DNA from: Saccharothrix saharensis
GTDB lineage: Bacteria > Actinomycetota > Actinomycetes > Mycobacteriales > Pseudonocardiaceae
Assembly: GCF_006716745.1 (NCBI RefSeq)
Contig: NZ_VFPP01000001.1
Location: forward strand, 2,852,001-2,916,000
Length of the DNA stretch: 64,000 nt
Direction: 5' to 3'
Below the pieces are notes generated by a model. It saw nothing but the letters and a program-made list of their open reading frames with translations. It did not search any database and was not told the DNA's origin. Numbering within the stretch: the first letter of the stretch is position 1; every line of letters begins with the position of its first letter. The translations under genes were made by a program, and so were the position numbers. Below are positions 40,934 to 49,246 of the stretch, one piece after another.

Positions 40934-41884
40934 CTAGATCGGGTTGCCGTTGGTGCCGCAGATGCGACCCGCGTTCACGCAGTCCCGCACCCGCCGTTCC
41001 AGTTCCGGCTGGTCCCACGCGTTGATGAAGTCACCGTGGTAGGTGTACCCCGGCGCGTTGGTCACGTTCACCCCGTTCACCGTGCCGCCCAGCGACAGCC
41101 CGCCGCCGTTGACCGGGTAGGTGATCAGGAACTCCAGCCTGGGCAGGACCACGGGGTGCGTGGACGGGCACGAGCCCGCCCAGAACACGATGTGGTCCTT
41201 GTGGTTGGCGCTGTCCAGGTCCCGGCCGTTCCAGCAGGTCGGGAAGTCCAGGTACGTCTCCAGCTTGGTGCCGGCCGGGCAGTTCATGAAGTCCCGGCTC
41301 GACGGCGACTGCGTGGTGCACGACCACCGCGCGGACGGGTTCTGGTCCGGGCTGGTCGCCCGGGAGTTGCCGACCACGTACCGCAGGTTCGGCGGGTGTG
41401 CGACGGCGCGTTGCATGTCGTGGATGCCCTGGTAGTACACGGTGACGCTCTCCGGCGCGACCGGCTGCCCGTTCTTGTAGAGGGTGGGCACCCAGTAGGC
41501 GGACAGGTCGACCACCGGGTCGCACGTGGTGCCCGCCGCCTTGAGCGACGTGTACGTGGACGACGCGTTGGTCGACCGGTTGCCGAAGAACTCGTGCACG
41601 TGCGACACGCCGGTCTGGTTGGGGTAGATGATCGGGTCGTTGCCGGAGCGGTGGCTCGCGCGGCAGTTGGCGCGGAACTCCGACGCGGCCTGGATGCCGG
41701 CCTGACCCTCGATGGCCGCGGCCTGGTGCGCGTCCGGTGCGGCCGGGTGGTTGTCGTGGTTCACCCCGTCGTGGTTCACCAGGGGGCCCGCGCCCGCCGG
41801 CTGGTAAGCGACCACCGACCCGATCAGGGCCAGTGCCAGCGCGACGGACGCGGCGCCGATGACACCTCTCAATCTCGCGTTCAT
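40934..41884 (-). CDS. Secreted DUF1996 protein co-transcribed with a glucanase
   Basis: A 316-residue exported protein with a signal peptide (IGAASVALALALIGSVVA) and AGGAGA upstream of ATG 41884. SEFRANCRASHRSGNDPII, NQTGVSHVHEFFGN and KDHIVFWAGSCPSTHPVVLP are typical of DUF1996, a family common in fungi and actinomycetes. Histidines in HVHEF and DHIVFW suggest metal binding. It follows the GH81 gene by 38 bp, so it probably shares its LacI-type control; I infer a role in attack on glucan or fungal walls. Confidence 0.87.
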   Translation of the reverse strand: MNARLRGVIGAASVALALALIGSVVAYQPAGAGPLVNHDGVNHDNHPAAPDAHQAAAIEGQAGIQAASEFRANCRASHRSGNDPIIYPNQTGVSHVHEFFGNRSTNASSTYTSLKAAGTTCDPVVDLSAYWVPTLYKNGQPVAPESVTVYYQGIHDMQRAVAHPPNLRYVVGNSRATSPDQNPSARWSCTTQSPSSRDFMNCPAGTKLETYLDFPTCWNGRDLDSANHKDHIVFWAGSCPSTHPVVLPRLEFLITYPVNGGGLSLGGTVNGVNVTNAPGYTYHGDFINAWDQPELERRVRDCVNAGRICGTNGNPI

Positions 41885-41922
41885 CCGATCTCCTGTCGTT
41901 GGAGCGGGATGCGGCGGCAGGT

Positions 41923-44691
41923 CTAGGAGCCGAACGTGATCCAGTTGACGTTGACGAAGTCGGCCGGCTGGCCGCTGGTGAAGGTGACGTAGACGTCCTG
42001 CTTGCCGGTGAGGCCGGTGATGTTGGCCGGCACGGTGCGCCAGCTCTGCCAGCCGCCGGTGTTGGCGATGGCGAAGCTGCCCAGGGGCGTGGCCGTGGGG
42101 CTGCCGACGCGGACCTCGACCAGGCCGCTGACGCCGCCCGCCGCGCCGCTGGCGACCCGGGCGGAGAACTGCCTGCCGGTGCGGGTGCCGAAGTCGACGC
42201 CCCGGAACAGCACCCACTCGCCGTTGGCGATGCCGGCGATGTTCTGGCCGCCGCCGGTGTCGGTGGTGGTCTCCTTGAACACGCCCTGCTGCTGGTCGTA
42301 GGACTCGGCCTGGATCGTGGCGAACGCGTCACGGCTGACCGGCGGGACGGTCGTGGTCGTGGTCGTGGTCGTCGTCGTAGTGGTGGTCGTGGTGGTGGTC
42401 GTCGTCGGGTTCACGCCACCGCTGCCGGAGTCGGTGCCGCTGCCCGCCGGTCCGCGCCACGCGGTGGACGACGCCGGCACGGACAGGGTCTGCCCGTCGG
42501 AGAACGTCACCGTGGCCGTGGTCGTGCCCGGGTTGTAGGCCACGTACGTGCGGGCGCCGTTCTTGCTCAGCACGGCGTGCGTCGGCACGTTCGCGGTCAC
42601 GGACGTGTCGGGCGTGCCGTAGGTGTTCAGCGACGTGATCCAGTGGTAGGCGTGCGCCCGCGAGTCGCCGTCCTCGGGCGTCAGGCCCGAGCCGTAGTTG
42701 GCCAGCGCCTGCGCCGGGTCGGCGATCGCCAGGAACTGGGTGATGACGTCCTTCCACTCGACCTCGGTGCCGCCGTTGTTGGTCCGCAGCTCGTTGACGT
42801 TCTGCAGGATGTCGGCCTTGTAGTCGGCGTGGTAGAGCGAGCCGCCGGTGATCGGCAGCATGTTGATGCCGTGGATCTCCTCCGGGTTCGCCGTCCACCA
42901 CGTGCTGTAGCTGGCGCCCGCGCCCCACACCATGCCGACCGTGCCGTGCTGGTAGGCCGCCGGGAACACCGTGTCGTCCTTGTCGAACCAGTACTGCGCG
43001 ATCGTGCTCTCCTGCGTGGTGTGCAGGTAGATGCCCGCGTCGCGCAGCGCCGTGTCGCCGGTGGCCTGGCCGAACAGCACCGCGGCGGTGGCGAACATCA
43101 TCGCCTCGGAGGAGGACTCCTCGTTGTTGCCGTGCGCGAACCCGGCGTGGCCGGACGCCCAGCCGTGGCCCGCGTAGGCGTCGAAGTTGCGCAGGAACGG
43201 GAAGCGGGTTTCCGCGCGGTCGTAGTTGTTGGCGTCCTTGACCAGCAGCTTGACCATGCCGCCGTAGCGGGAGTCGGACGCCCACGCCGGGTCGTGCTGC
43301 GCGAGGATCGCGGCGGCCAGCACGTAGTAGCCGTAGTGGAAGTGGTGGTCGTTCAGCTCGGCGTCGGTGCCGTAGGACGCCTTGTAGCCGATCAGCGTGC
43401 CCCAGGTGGCGTCGTAGGCGAAGTGGTTGCCCGCCTCGCCGGACGTCGCGGTGAGCCAGTCGGTGAGCCGGTCGCGGACCATGCCCAGCAGCCGGTCGCG
43501 ACCCGTCGTGTAGCCGATCTGGTTGGCGACGCGGGCCAGTGCCGCCAGTCGCCACAACGCCTTGCCGGTCCAGTACGTGTCGCCCGCGCCCTTCCACGGG
43601 TCGGCGGCGTTGAGCTCCTGGTCGATCTCGTTGCGCAGGCGGTTCTGGTCGGCTGCCGAGGACAGGGGGAGCGCGGGCAGGACGCCGTTGAACGTGCTGC
43701 GGGTGGTGAACGACGAGCCCTCGCGCAGCCGCATCTCACCGCGCGGCGAGGTGTAGCGGTAGCCGGTGACGGTGTCGGAGGAGTTGAGCCACTGGTGCCG
43801 GTACAGGGCCTGCAAGGTGCCGGTCTGGGTGCCCTGACGTGCCGTGGTCGTGGCCGTGTAGGTGGCCGTGAGCTGGGCGTTCGCCGAGTTGTAGGTCCAG
43901 TTGACCTTGGTGTCGGTGATGAACGAGAACGCGTAGCGCTGGAACAGGGACAGCGCGTCGCGGCTCGGCAGCACGGCCACGGAGAAGAACGCGGCGTTGG
44001 AGGTGGCCTCGGCGGTGCCGACGACGTTCCACGTGCTCGGCGAGAACAGGGCGTAGTCGCGGCCGTTGATCGAGACGCCGAGCGTGGTGCCGGTGTTGCT
44101 CCAGATCGTCGTGGAGCCGTTGAAGCCGACGCGCGCCGCACCACCGGCGGCCTCGGCGTACACGTACGGCGAACCGTGGCCGATGGTGGTGCGCAGGGTG
44201 CGCGTGCCGTCGGTCCACAGGGGACTCACGGTCCAGTCGGACCAGCCGTCGACCTGGGTGCGCGGCGCGTTGAGGCCGCTCACGCCGACGAACAGGTCGT
44301 CGGTGTGCATGAACTCGTAGAACCGGCCGTCCGGGGTGATGTTCGGGCTGGTCGGGTAGCCGACGCCCAGGCCCTGCGCCGCCGCGTGGAACGTCAGCGG
44401 GTGGGCGTACATGTTCTCGGAGTAGGGGTTGCCGGGGTAGCGCTGGAAGACCAGGGACGACCACCAGTCGTTGGTGGGGACCGGGCGGCCGGCCATGCGC
44501 GCGGTGACCTTCGGCGTCACGGCTGCGCCGTTGGAGTTGGACGGGCCGACCGCGCCCGTCGGGCGGGTGGTGGCGTAGCTGCCCGCGCCGACCGTGACGG
44601 CACTGGCCGTTCCGGGCAGGGCGAGCGGGATCGCGGCAGCCGCGGCCACGGCGACCGCGAAGGCCGCCAGGTGGGGGCGGATTGAACGCAC
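41923..44691 (-). CDS. Secreted GH81 endo-beta-1,3-glucanase with CBM6
   Basis: A 922-residue enzyme. GTG 44691 is chosen because GGAGG lies 5 nt upstream; the signal peptide runs to GTASA. The GH81 domain spans about residues 45-700: DWWSSLVFQRY near the front, DHHFHYGYYV (general acid Asp) and NEESSSEAMMF (catalytic Glu) near residues 440-520. A linker of 19 consecutive Thr and short Gly/Ser/Pro flanks joins it to a C-terminal CBM6 (IQAESYDQQQG through FVNVNWITFGS). It cleaves beta-1,3-glucan of fungal walls or callose. A LacI-type operator is upstream. Confidence 0.93.
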   Translation of the reverse strand: MRSIRPHLAAFAVAVAAAAAIPLALPGTASAVTVGAGSYATTRPTGAVGPSNSNGAAVTPKVTARMAGRPVPTNDWWSSLVFQRYPGNPYSENMYAHPLTFHAAAQGLGVGYPTSPNITPDGRFYEFMHTDDLFVGVSGLNAPRTQVDGWSDWTVSPLWTDGTRTLRTTIGHGSPYVYAEAAGGAARVGFNGSTTIWSNTGTTLGVSINGRDYALFSPSTWNVVGTAEATSNAAFFSVAVLPSRDALSLFQRYAFSFITDTKVNWTYNSANAQLTATYTATTTARQGTQTGTLQALYRHQWLNSSDTVTGYRYTSPRGEMRLREGSSFTTRSTFNGVLPALPLSSAADQNRLRNEIDQELNAADPWKGAGDTYWTGKALWRLAALARVANQIGYTTGRDRLLGMVRDRLTDWLTATSGEAGNHFAYDATWGTLIGYKASYGTDAELNDHHFHYGYYVLAAAILAQHDPAWASDSRYGGMVKLLVKDANNYDRAETRFPFLRNFDAYAGHGWASGHAGFAHGNNEESSSEAMMFATAAVLFGQATGDTALRDAGIYLHTTQESTIAQYWFDKDDTVFPAAYQHGTVGMVWGAGASYSTWWTANPEEIHGINMLPITGGSLYHADYKADILQNVNELRTNNGGTEVEWKDVITQFLAIADPAQALANYGSGLTPEDGDSRAHAYHWITSLNTYGTPDTSVTANVPTHAVLSKNGARTYVAYNPGTTTATVTFSDGQTLSVPASSTAWRGPAGSGTDSGSGGVNPTTTTTTTTTTTTTTTTTTTVPPVSRDAFATIQAESYDQQQGVFKETTTDTGGGQNIAGIANGEWVLFRGVDFGTRTGRQFSARVASGAAGGVSGLVEVRVGSPTATPLGSFAIANTGGWQSWRTVPANITGLTGKQDVYVTFTSGQPADFVNVNWITFGS

Positions 44692-44720
44692 AGGGACCTC
44701 CAGCAGGGACTCACAGCTTT

Positions 44721-44736
44721 GTGAGAGCGCTCTCAC
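44721..44736 (-). promoter_or_regulatory. LacI-family operator upstream of the glucanase
   Basis: GTGAGAGCGCTCTCAC is a perfect 16-bp palindrome, 30 bp before the GTG start, with the CG-centred AGAGCGCTCT core of LacI regulators. It resembles the CebR box (TGGGAGCGCTCCCA) of Streptomyces, which responds to cello-oligosaccharides; here the ligand is probably a glucan oligosaccharide. The regulator gene is outside the window. Confidence 0.8.
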
Positions 44737-44798
44737 GCACTGCAAACGGTAAACCGCTGGTAAGGCGCGTGTCTACGGTCGGCCGCTTCTGACTCTGT

Positions 44799-45008
44799 TC
44801 AGAGCCCGGACTCGTCCTCCACCCGGAGGCGGTACTCGCAGCCGTACTCGACCGCGTACTGGAGGTCGTAGTGGTGCACGATCTTGGGGCCGCCGTGCAG
44901 GTGGACGTGGGTGACGGTCTGCTTCGGCGCGTCCGGCGCCTTGGCGTGCGAGTCGACCCGCCCGTCCAGGGGTCCGCCGACGAACCGCACCACGTACGCC
45001 TGGGTCAT
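44799..45008 (-). CDS. Small hypothetical protein, 69 residues
   Basis: ATG 45008 follows a strong GGGAGG. The protein is compact, with AYVVRFVGGPLDGRVDSH opening a beta-hairpin pattern and Tyr-rich DLQYAVEYGCEYRL near the end. The GGPLDG motif is common in small phage- and actinomycete-type beta proteins. I do not recognise a function. It stands apart from neighbours. Confidence 0.7.
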   Translation of the reverse strand: MTQAYVVRFVGGPLDGRVDSHAKAPDAPKQTVTHVHLHGGPKIVHHYDLQYAVEYGCEYRLRVEDESGL

Positions 45009-45117
45009 CGGCCTGCCTCCCTCTCTTCGGCGTTGGGGTCCATGGTACGAGAGGACCAGTGCGATCGCGGCTGAACCGCTGTCGGAAACAGCCGGTTGGC
45101 CGAAGGTCGCGCGCGGG

Positions 45118-46005
45118 TCAGGCGCCGAACCAGTGGTCGGCCAGCTCGTCCAGCGCGGTGGCGGTCGTCGGCACCACGCGCAGGTACCAGGGCAGGTTCG
45201 AGTAGACGTGCAGCAGCGTGCAGGCGAGCACCTTGCGCGGGTCGACCGCGCGGCCGTAGCCGTCGTGGAGGGCCGCGTTGGCCGGGCGCTCGCCGCGGGT
45301 GAGGAAGATGCCGGTGGCGACGAACTCGTACTCGCGGGCGGCGCGCATGGCCGGTTCGAAGTCGAACAGGCCGGTCAGGCGGCCGTTCTCGACCAGCAGG
45401 TGGGCGCTCATCACCTCGGTGTGCGCGAGCACCAGGTCCGGCCGCGTGAGGTCGACGGAGTCGAGGAAGTCCGGGATCTGCTCCAGCCAGCCGGGCGCGA
45501 GCCCGCGGGCGTGCTGCCGGGCCACGCACCCGTGCCGCTGGGTGCGCACGAACTCCGCCCAGTCGTCCGGGCCCAGCGACGGCGGCGTGATGGCGTGCAG
45601 GGCGGCCAGCGCCTCGCCGACCTGGCGTGACACGTCGCGGCGGGCGTCCGCGTCCAGGCTCGGCCACACGTCCTCGAGGCTCGCGCCGCGCAGCCGTTCC
45701 ATGAGGACGTAACCCCACCCGCCGAACTCGCCCGCCGCGTGCAGGCGGGGCGTGGGCACCGGCAACCGGCCCTGCACGGCCTCCAGCACGTCCCGTTCGG
45801 TCGCCACCTCGTCGAGGTGCACCGCGGGGAACAGCTTCAGCACGTGCCGCACCCCGACCGCGTACACCGGCAACGACCCGTCCGCGAACCGCGTCACGTC
45901 CCCGGACACCCCGAGGTACCGGCACAACGCCTCCACACCCGGCCGCACCGCGTCGTCGTCGAGCGCCTCGAACTGCTCCTGGGTCACCGCCGGGGGGAAC
46001 GTCAC
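45118..46005 (-). CDS. Aminoglycoside-phosphotransferase-like kinase
   Basis: A 295-residue kinase-fold protein, start GTG 46005. The ATP-binding lobe is suggested by GVRHVLKLFPAVH (Lys) and VLMERLRG. The catalytic loop reads HTEVMSAHLLV, where most APH enzymes have HGDLxxxNLLV, so the acid is Glu and the Asn is His; LFDFEPA supplies the metal-binding Asp. Hygromycin-kinase-like enzymes have similar loops. Function may be a small-molecule kinase or maltokinase-like; resistance cannot be assumed. Confidence 0.75.
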   Translation of the reverse strand: MTFPPAVTQEQFEALDDDAVRPGVEALCRYLGVSGDVTRFADGSLPVYAVGVRHVLKLFPAVHLDEVATERDVLEAVQGRLPVPTPRLHAAGEFGGWGYVLMERLRGASLEDVWPSLDADARRDVSRQVGEALAALHAITPPSLGPDDWAEFVRTQRHGCVARQHARGLAPGWLEQIPDFLDSVDLTRPDLVLAHTEVMSAHLLVENGRLTGLFDFEPAMRAAREYEFVATGIFLTRGERPANAALHDGYGRAVDPRKVLACTLLHVYSNLPWYLRVVPTTATALDELADHWFGA

Positions 46006-46045
46006 GGCCGGCAGGCTAGAGCGCCCACCCGGCGGGGGCGACCGA

Positions 46046-46201
46046 TTATCGACCGTCCTCGTCCGGCTCCTCGGTCCGGAGCACGACCTCCGCGTCCACC
46101 CCGGCCTCGTCCAGCACCGCCCCGATGGCATGGGCGACGGCCGCGGAATCACGGGCCGACACGTCGGCGGGCAACTGCACTTCAAGGCGTCGTGCGTTCA
46201 C
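46046..46201 (-). CDS. Small acidic protein, 51 residues
   Basis: GTG 46201 is preceded by GGGGGAG at about 9 nt. The sequence (VNARRLEVQLPADVSARDSA, then VAHAIGAVLDEAGVDAEVVL) predicts strand-helix-strand with an acidic end, a plausible ferredoxin-like half. Third-position GC is high, which supports coding. I do not recognise it. It lies between PolD and a kinase gene on the same strand. Confidence 0.55.
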   Translation of the reverse strand: MNARRLEVQLPADVSARDSAAVAHAIGAVLDEAGVDAEVVLRTEEPDEDGR

Positions 46202-46269
46202 CCCACCAACACTCCCCCTGGACCACCGGCCACGCGATACCCCCGTCGGATGAATCCGTCGCGGGAGCT

Positions 46270-47262
46270 CTAGTTGCGCTTGCGCGACGGCTGGACGCGC
46301 GGCGGCTCGCCGGGCATCTTGGGGTAGTCCGGCGGGTAGGGCAGCTCGCCGCGGTCGTCGGCTTCGTACCACTCCAGCAGGCGCTCGATGCCGAACGCCT
46401 CGTCGTCCAGGGACGCGTGCGGGTCGCCGTTGTCCGCCAGGTACCCCGGCACCGACAGCACGTCGAAGTCGTCGGGGTCCACAGTGGACAAGCGGTCCCA
46501 GGTGACCGGGGTCGAGACGGTGGCGCGCGGGGTGCCGCGGACGGACCAGGCGGAGGCGATGGTGCGGTCGCGGGCGGCTTGGTTGAAGTCCAGGAAGACC
46601 TTCTCGCCGCGTTCCTCCTTCCACCACGAGGTGGTCGCCTTGTCGGGCACGCGCCGTTCCACCTCGCGGGCCAACGCGATCACCGCGTGGCGCACGTCCA
46701 CGAAGTCCCACTCGGCCCGGATGCGCACCGCGACGTGGATGCCGCGACCGCCGGACGTCTTCGGGTAACCCGTGAACCCCAGCTCGTCCAGCACCTCCCG
46801 CAACACCATCGCGACCTCGACCGCGTCCCGGAAGTCCGTGCCCGGCTGCGGGTCCAGGTCGACGCGCAACTCGTCGGGCCGATCGGTGTCCGCCCGCCGC
46901 ACGGGCCACGGGTGGAAGTCGAACGTGCCCAGGTTCGCCGCCCACGCCAGCACCGCCGGCTCGGTCGGGCACACCTCGTCCGCGGGCCGCCCGGACGGGA
47001 ACGCGACCCGCGCCGTCTCGACCCACTCGGGCGCCCCCTTGGGCAGCCGCTTCTGGTAGAACGCCTCCCCGGTGACGCCGTCGACGTAACGCTTCAACGT
47101 CGTCGGGCGGTCGCGCAGCACGCGCAGCAGCGGCTCGGCGACGGCCAGGTAGTACTCGACCACCTGGATCTTGGTGATCCCACGCTCGGGGAAGTAGACC
47201 TTGCCCGGGTTCGACACCCGAACCACACGGTCACCGACGGTCAGTTCCACTGCCTGGGCCAC
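46270..47262 (-). CDS. LigD-type archaeo-eukaryotic primase/polymerase (PolD)
   Basis: A 330-residue stand-alone polymerase domain of NHEJ, extending DNA ends and preferring ribonucleotides in studied homologs. RVDLDPQPG carries the catalytic Asp pair, KTSGGRGIHVAVRI the phosphate-binding loop and FLDFNQAARDRTIASAWSVRG the late motif with the third acid. GTG 47262 is the start. No Ku, LigD-ligase or nuclease domain is adjacent; LigC at 34035-35108 is the nearest partner candidate. Confidence 0.9.
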   Translation of the reverse strand: MAQAVELTVGDRVVRVSNPGKVYFPERGITKIQVVEYYLAVAEPLLRVLRDRPTTLKRYVDGVTGEAFYQKRLPKGAPEWVETARVAFPSGRPADEVCPTEPAVLAWAANLGTFDFHPWPVRRADTDRPDELRVDLDPQPGTDFRDAVEVAMVLREVLDELGFTGYPKTSGGRGIHVAVRIRAEWDFVDVRHAVIALAREVERRVPDKATTSWWKEERGEKVFLDFNQAARDRTIASAWSVRGTPRATVSTPVTWDRLSTVDPDDFDVLSVPGYLADNGDPHASLDDEAFGIERLLEWYEADDRGELPYPPDYPKMPGEPPRVQPSRKRN

Positions 47263-47383
47263 ACGGGTGAGCCTAACAACGATCCGGCCACCGCACCCGG
47301 CTCGACGGTCACGAACCGTGGTCGGGGATCACGGGCGTTCGACGACCTGGAAGCGGAGATCGGGAAGGGCCGGGCGGCGCGGC

Positions 47384-47998
47384 TCAGTCGTGGGCTCGCG
47401 CGCCCAGACCGGTGACGAGGGCGTCCAGCGCCAGTTCGAAGCTGTCGTGGTCCAGTTCCCGCGCCACGGCCGGCAGCAGGTGGGCCTTGTCCAGGTTCGG
47501 GTAGCGGTCGCGGTAGAAGGTCTGGTCCTCGGAGAAGCCGCTGGAGAACGAGCTCAGCGCCGCGCCGAAGACCAGGTACATCAGCGCCGCCGCGATCATC
47601 GTGGCCTCGCGCCGCGACCAGCCGGACGCGACCAGGCCGCCGTGCACGACGTCGAGCCGGCGCAGTGACGCCTCGCGGTGCGCCGGGCCGTAGGCCAGGA
47701 ACGGCACGATGTTGGGGTGCGCGGCCAGCGCCGCCCGGTAGGAGCGGGCGCAGCTGCGCAGGCCGTGCCGCCAGTCGCCGCCGTCGAACCCGGACACGTC
47801 GACCTGCTCCAGGATGCCCGCGGCCACCTCGTGCAGCAGGTCGTCCTTGGTGCTCACGTGCCCGTACAGCGACGCGGCCTGAACGCCCAGCTCAGACGCC
47901 AGTTTGCGCATCGACAGGCCGTCCAGGCCGTCCCGGTCGATGATGTGCAGCGCGGCGGTCCGGATGCGCGAGGCACTCAGGATCGGGCTCCTCGGCAT
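47384..47998 (-). CDS. TetR-family repressor of the acyl-CoA dehydrogenase operon
   Basis: A 204-residue regulator. The DNA-binding domain is RIRTAALHIIDRDGLDGLSM through GVQAASLYGHVSTKDDL, followed by a C-terminal ligand domain with helices DWRHGLRSCARSYRAALAAHP. It is divergent from two acyl-CoA dehydrogenase genes with a 77-bp gap that contains a perfect operator-like palindrome. I infer autoregulation and control of the dehydrogenases by an acyl-CoA. Confidence 0.88.
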   Translation of the reverse strand: MPRSPILSASRIRTAALHIIDRDGLDGLSMRKLASELGVQAASLYGHVSTKDDLLHEVAAGILEQVDVSGFDGGDWRHGLRSCARSYRAALAAHPNIVPFLAYGPAHREASLRRLDVVHGGLVASGWSRREATMIAAALMYLVFGAALSSFSSGFSEDQTFYRDRYPNLDKAHLLPAVARELDHDSFELALDALVTGLGARAHD

Positions 47999-48032
47999 GT
48001 CCGCTCCCCTTGCCTGTGGTCGACTCCGCGCC

Positions 48033-48048
48033 TAGGTTAGATAACCTA
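48033..48048. promoter_or_regulatory. TetR operator palindrome
   Basis: TAGGTTA and TAACCTA separated by GA, perfect over 7 bp per arm. A further half-site, GGTTAG, lies 10 bp downstream by the ribosome-binding site of the first acyl-CoA dehydrogenase gene (48076). The AT-rich centre could also be part of its promoter. Confidence 0.8.
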
Positions 48049-48075
48049 ACACCGTTCGGTTAGGAGGTCACCCCG

Positions 48076-49227
48076 GTGGATCTGCGCATCTCCGACGAAC
48101 ACCGGCAGCTCAAGGAGCTGGCACACCGGTTCACCGAGGAGCGGATCGTCCCCCACGCCACGCGCTGGGACCGGGACGAGGCCATCGACCGCGACCTGGT
48201 GCCCGCCCTGGGCGAGGTGGGCTTCCTCGGCCTGGGCATCGACGAGGAGCACGGCGGCTCGGGTGGCGACCACCTGGCGTACTGCCTGGTGCTGGAGGAG
48301 ATCGCCCGCGGCGACTCGGCCGTGCGCGGCATCATCTCCGTCTCCCTGGGCCTGGTCGGCAAGACCATCGCCAAGCACGGCACGCCGGCGCAGAAGCAGC
48401 GGTGGCTGCCCGGCCTGTGCGCGGGCCGCGAGCTGGGCTGCTTCGGCCTGACCGAGCCCGGTACCGGCTCCGACGCCGCGTCGCTGGCCACGAGGGCCGT
48501 CCGCGACGGCGACGACTGGCTGATCACCGGGCGCAAGGTGTTCATCACCAACGGCACGTGGGCCGACGTCGCCCTGATCTTCGCTCGAACGGGTGGTCCC
48601 GGACCGAAGGGGATCACCGCGTTCCTCGTGCCGACCGACTCACCCGGCTTCGCCGCCACCGAGATCCGCGGCAAGCTCGGCATGCGCGGCCAGGCCACCG
48701 CCGAGCTGACCCTGGACCGGGTCCGGGTCCCCGACGGGGACCGCCTCGGCGACGAGGGCGCGGGCTTCAAGCTGGCCATGGCCGCCCTGGACCGGGGCCG
48801 GATGTCCGTCGCCGCCGGGTGCGTGGGCGCCGCGCGGGGTGCGCTGGAGGTCAGCGTGCGGTACGCCGGGCAGCGCGAGCAGTTCGGCAAGCCCATCGCC
48901 GGTTTCCAGCTCGTGCAGGAACTCCTGGCCGACATGGCGGTGGAGACCGACGCGGCCCGCCTGCTCACGTGGCGCTGCGCGGACCTCGCCGACCGGGGCG
49001 AGCCGTTCGGCACGGAGGCGTCCATGGCGAAGCTGTACGCCAGCGAAGCCGCCGTGCGGGTCGCGAACAACGCCATCCAGGTGTTCGGCGGCTACGGCTA
49101 CGTCGACGAGTACCCGGTCGGCAAGTACTTGCGCGACACCCGCGTCACGACCCTCTACGAGGGCACCAGCCAGATCCAGAAGTTGCTCATCGGCCGGGCG
49201 CTGACCGGCATCAACGCGTTCGCGTAG
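48076..49227 (+). CDS. Acyl-CoA dehydrogenase 1
   Basis: A 383-residue flavoenzyme catalysing alpha,beta-dehydrogenation of an acyl-CoA. FAD-binding stretches CFGLTEPGTGSDA and TGRKVFITNGTWAD, substrate loop RVPDGDRLGDEGAGF, and the catalytic base Glu in TLYEGTSQIQ are all present. GTG 48076 is preceded by GGAGG 6 nt away. First gene of a two-gene operon controlled by the adjacent TetR. Chain-length preference is not readable. Confidence 0.92.
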   Translation: MDLRISDEHRQLKELAHRFTEERIVPHATRWDRDEAIDRDLVPALGEVGFLGLGIDEEHGGSGGDHLAYCLVLEEIARGDSAVRGIISVSLGLVGKTIAKHGTPAQKQRWLPGLCAGRELGCFGLTEPGTGSDAASLATRAVRDGDDWLITGRKVFITNGTWADVALIFARTGGPGPKGITAFLVPTDSPGFAATEIRGKLGMRGQATAELTLDRVRVPDGDRLGDEGAGFKLAMAALDRGRMSVAAGCVGAARGALEVSVRYAGQREQFGKPIAGFQLVQELLADMAVETDAARLLTWRCADLADRGEPFGTEASMAKLYASEAAVRVANNAIQVFGGYGYVDEYPVGKYLRDTRVTTLYEGTSQIQKLLIGRALTGINAFA

Positions 49228-49246
49228 AGGGTAGAGGGAGGACGGC

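Noticed and set aside
42317-42538. Plus-strand frame with a run of valines
   Set aside because: It is the antisense of the threonine linker codons of the GH81 gene.
46046-47026. 326-codon minus-strand frame through the PolD gene
   Set aside because: Only the last 51 codons (from GTG 46201) look like a gene; the rest is a shadow of PolD.
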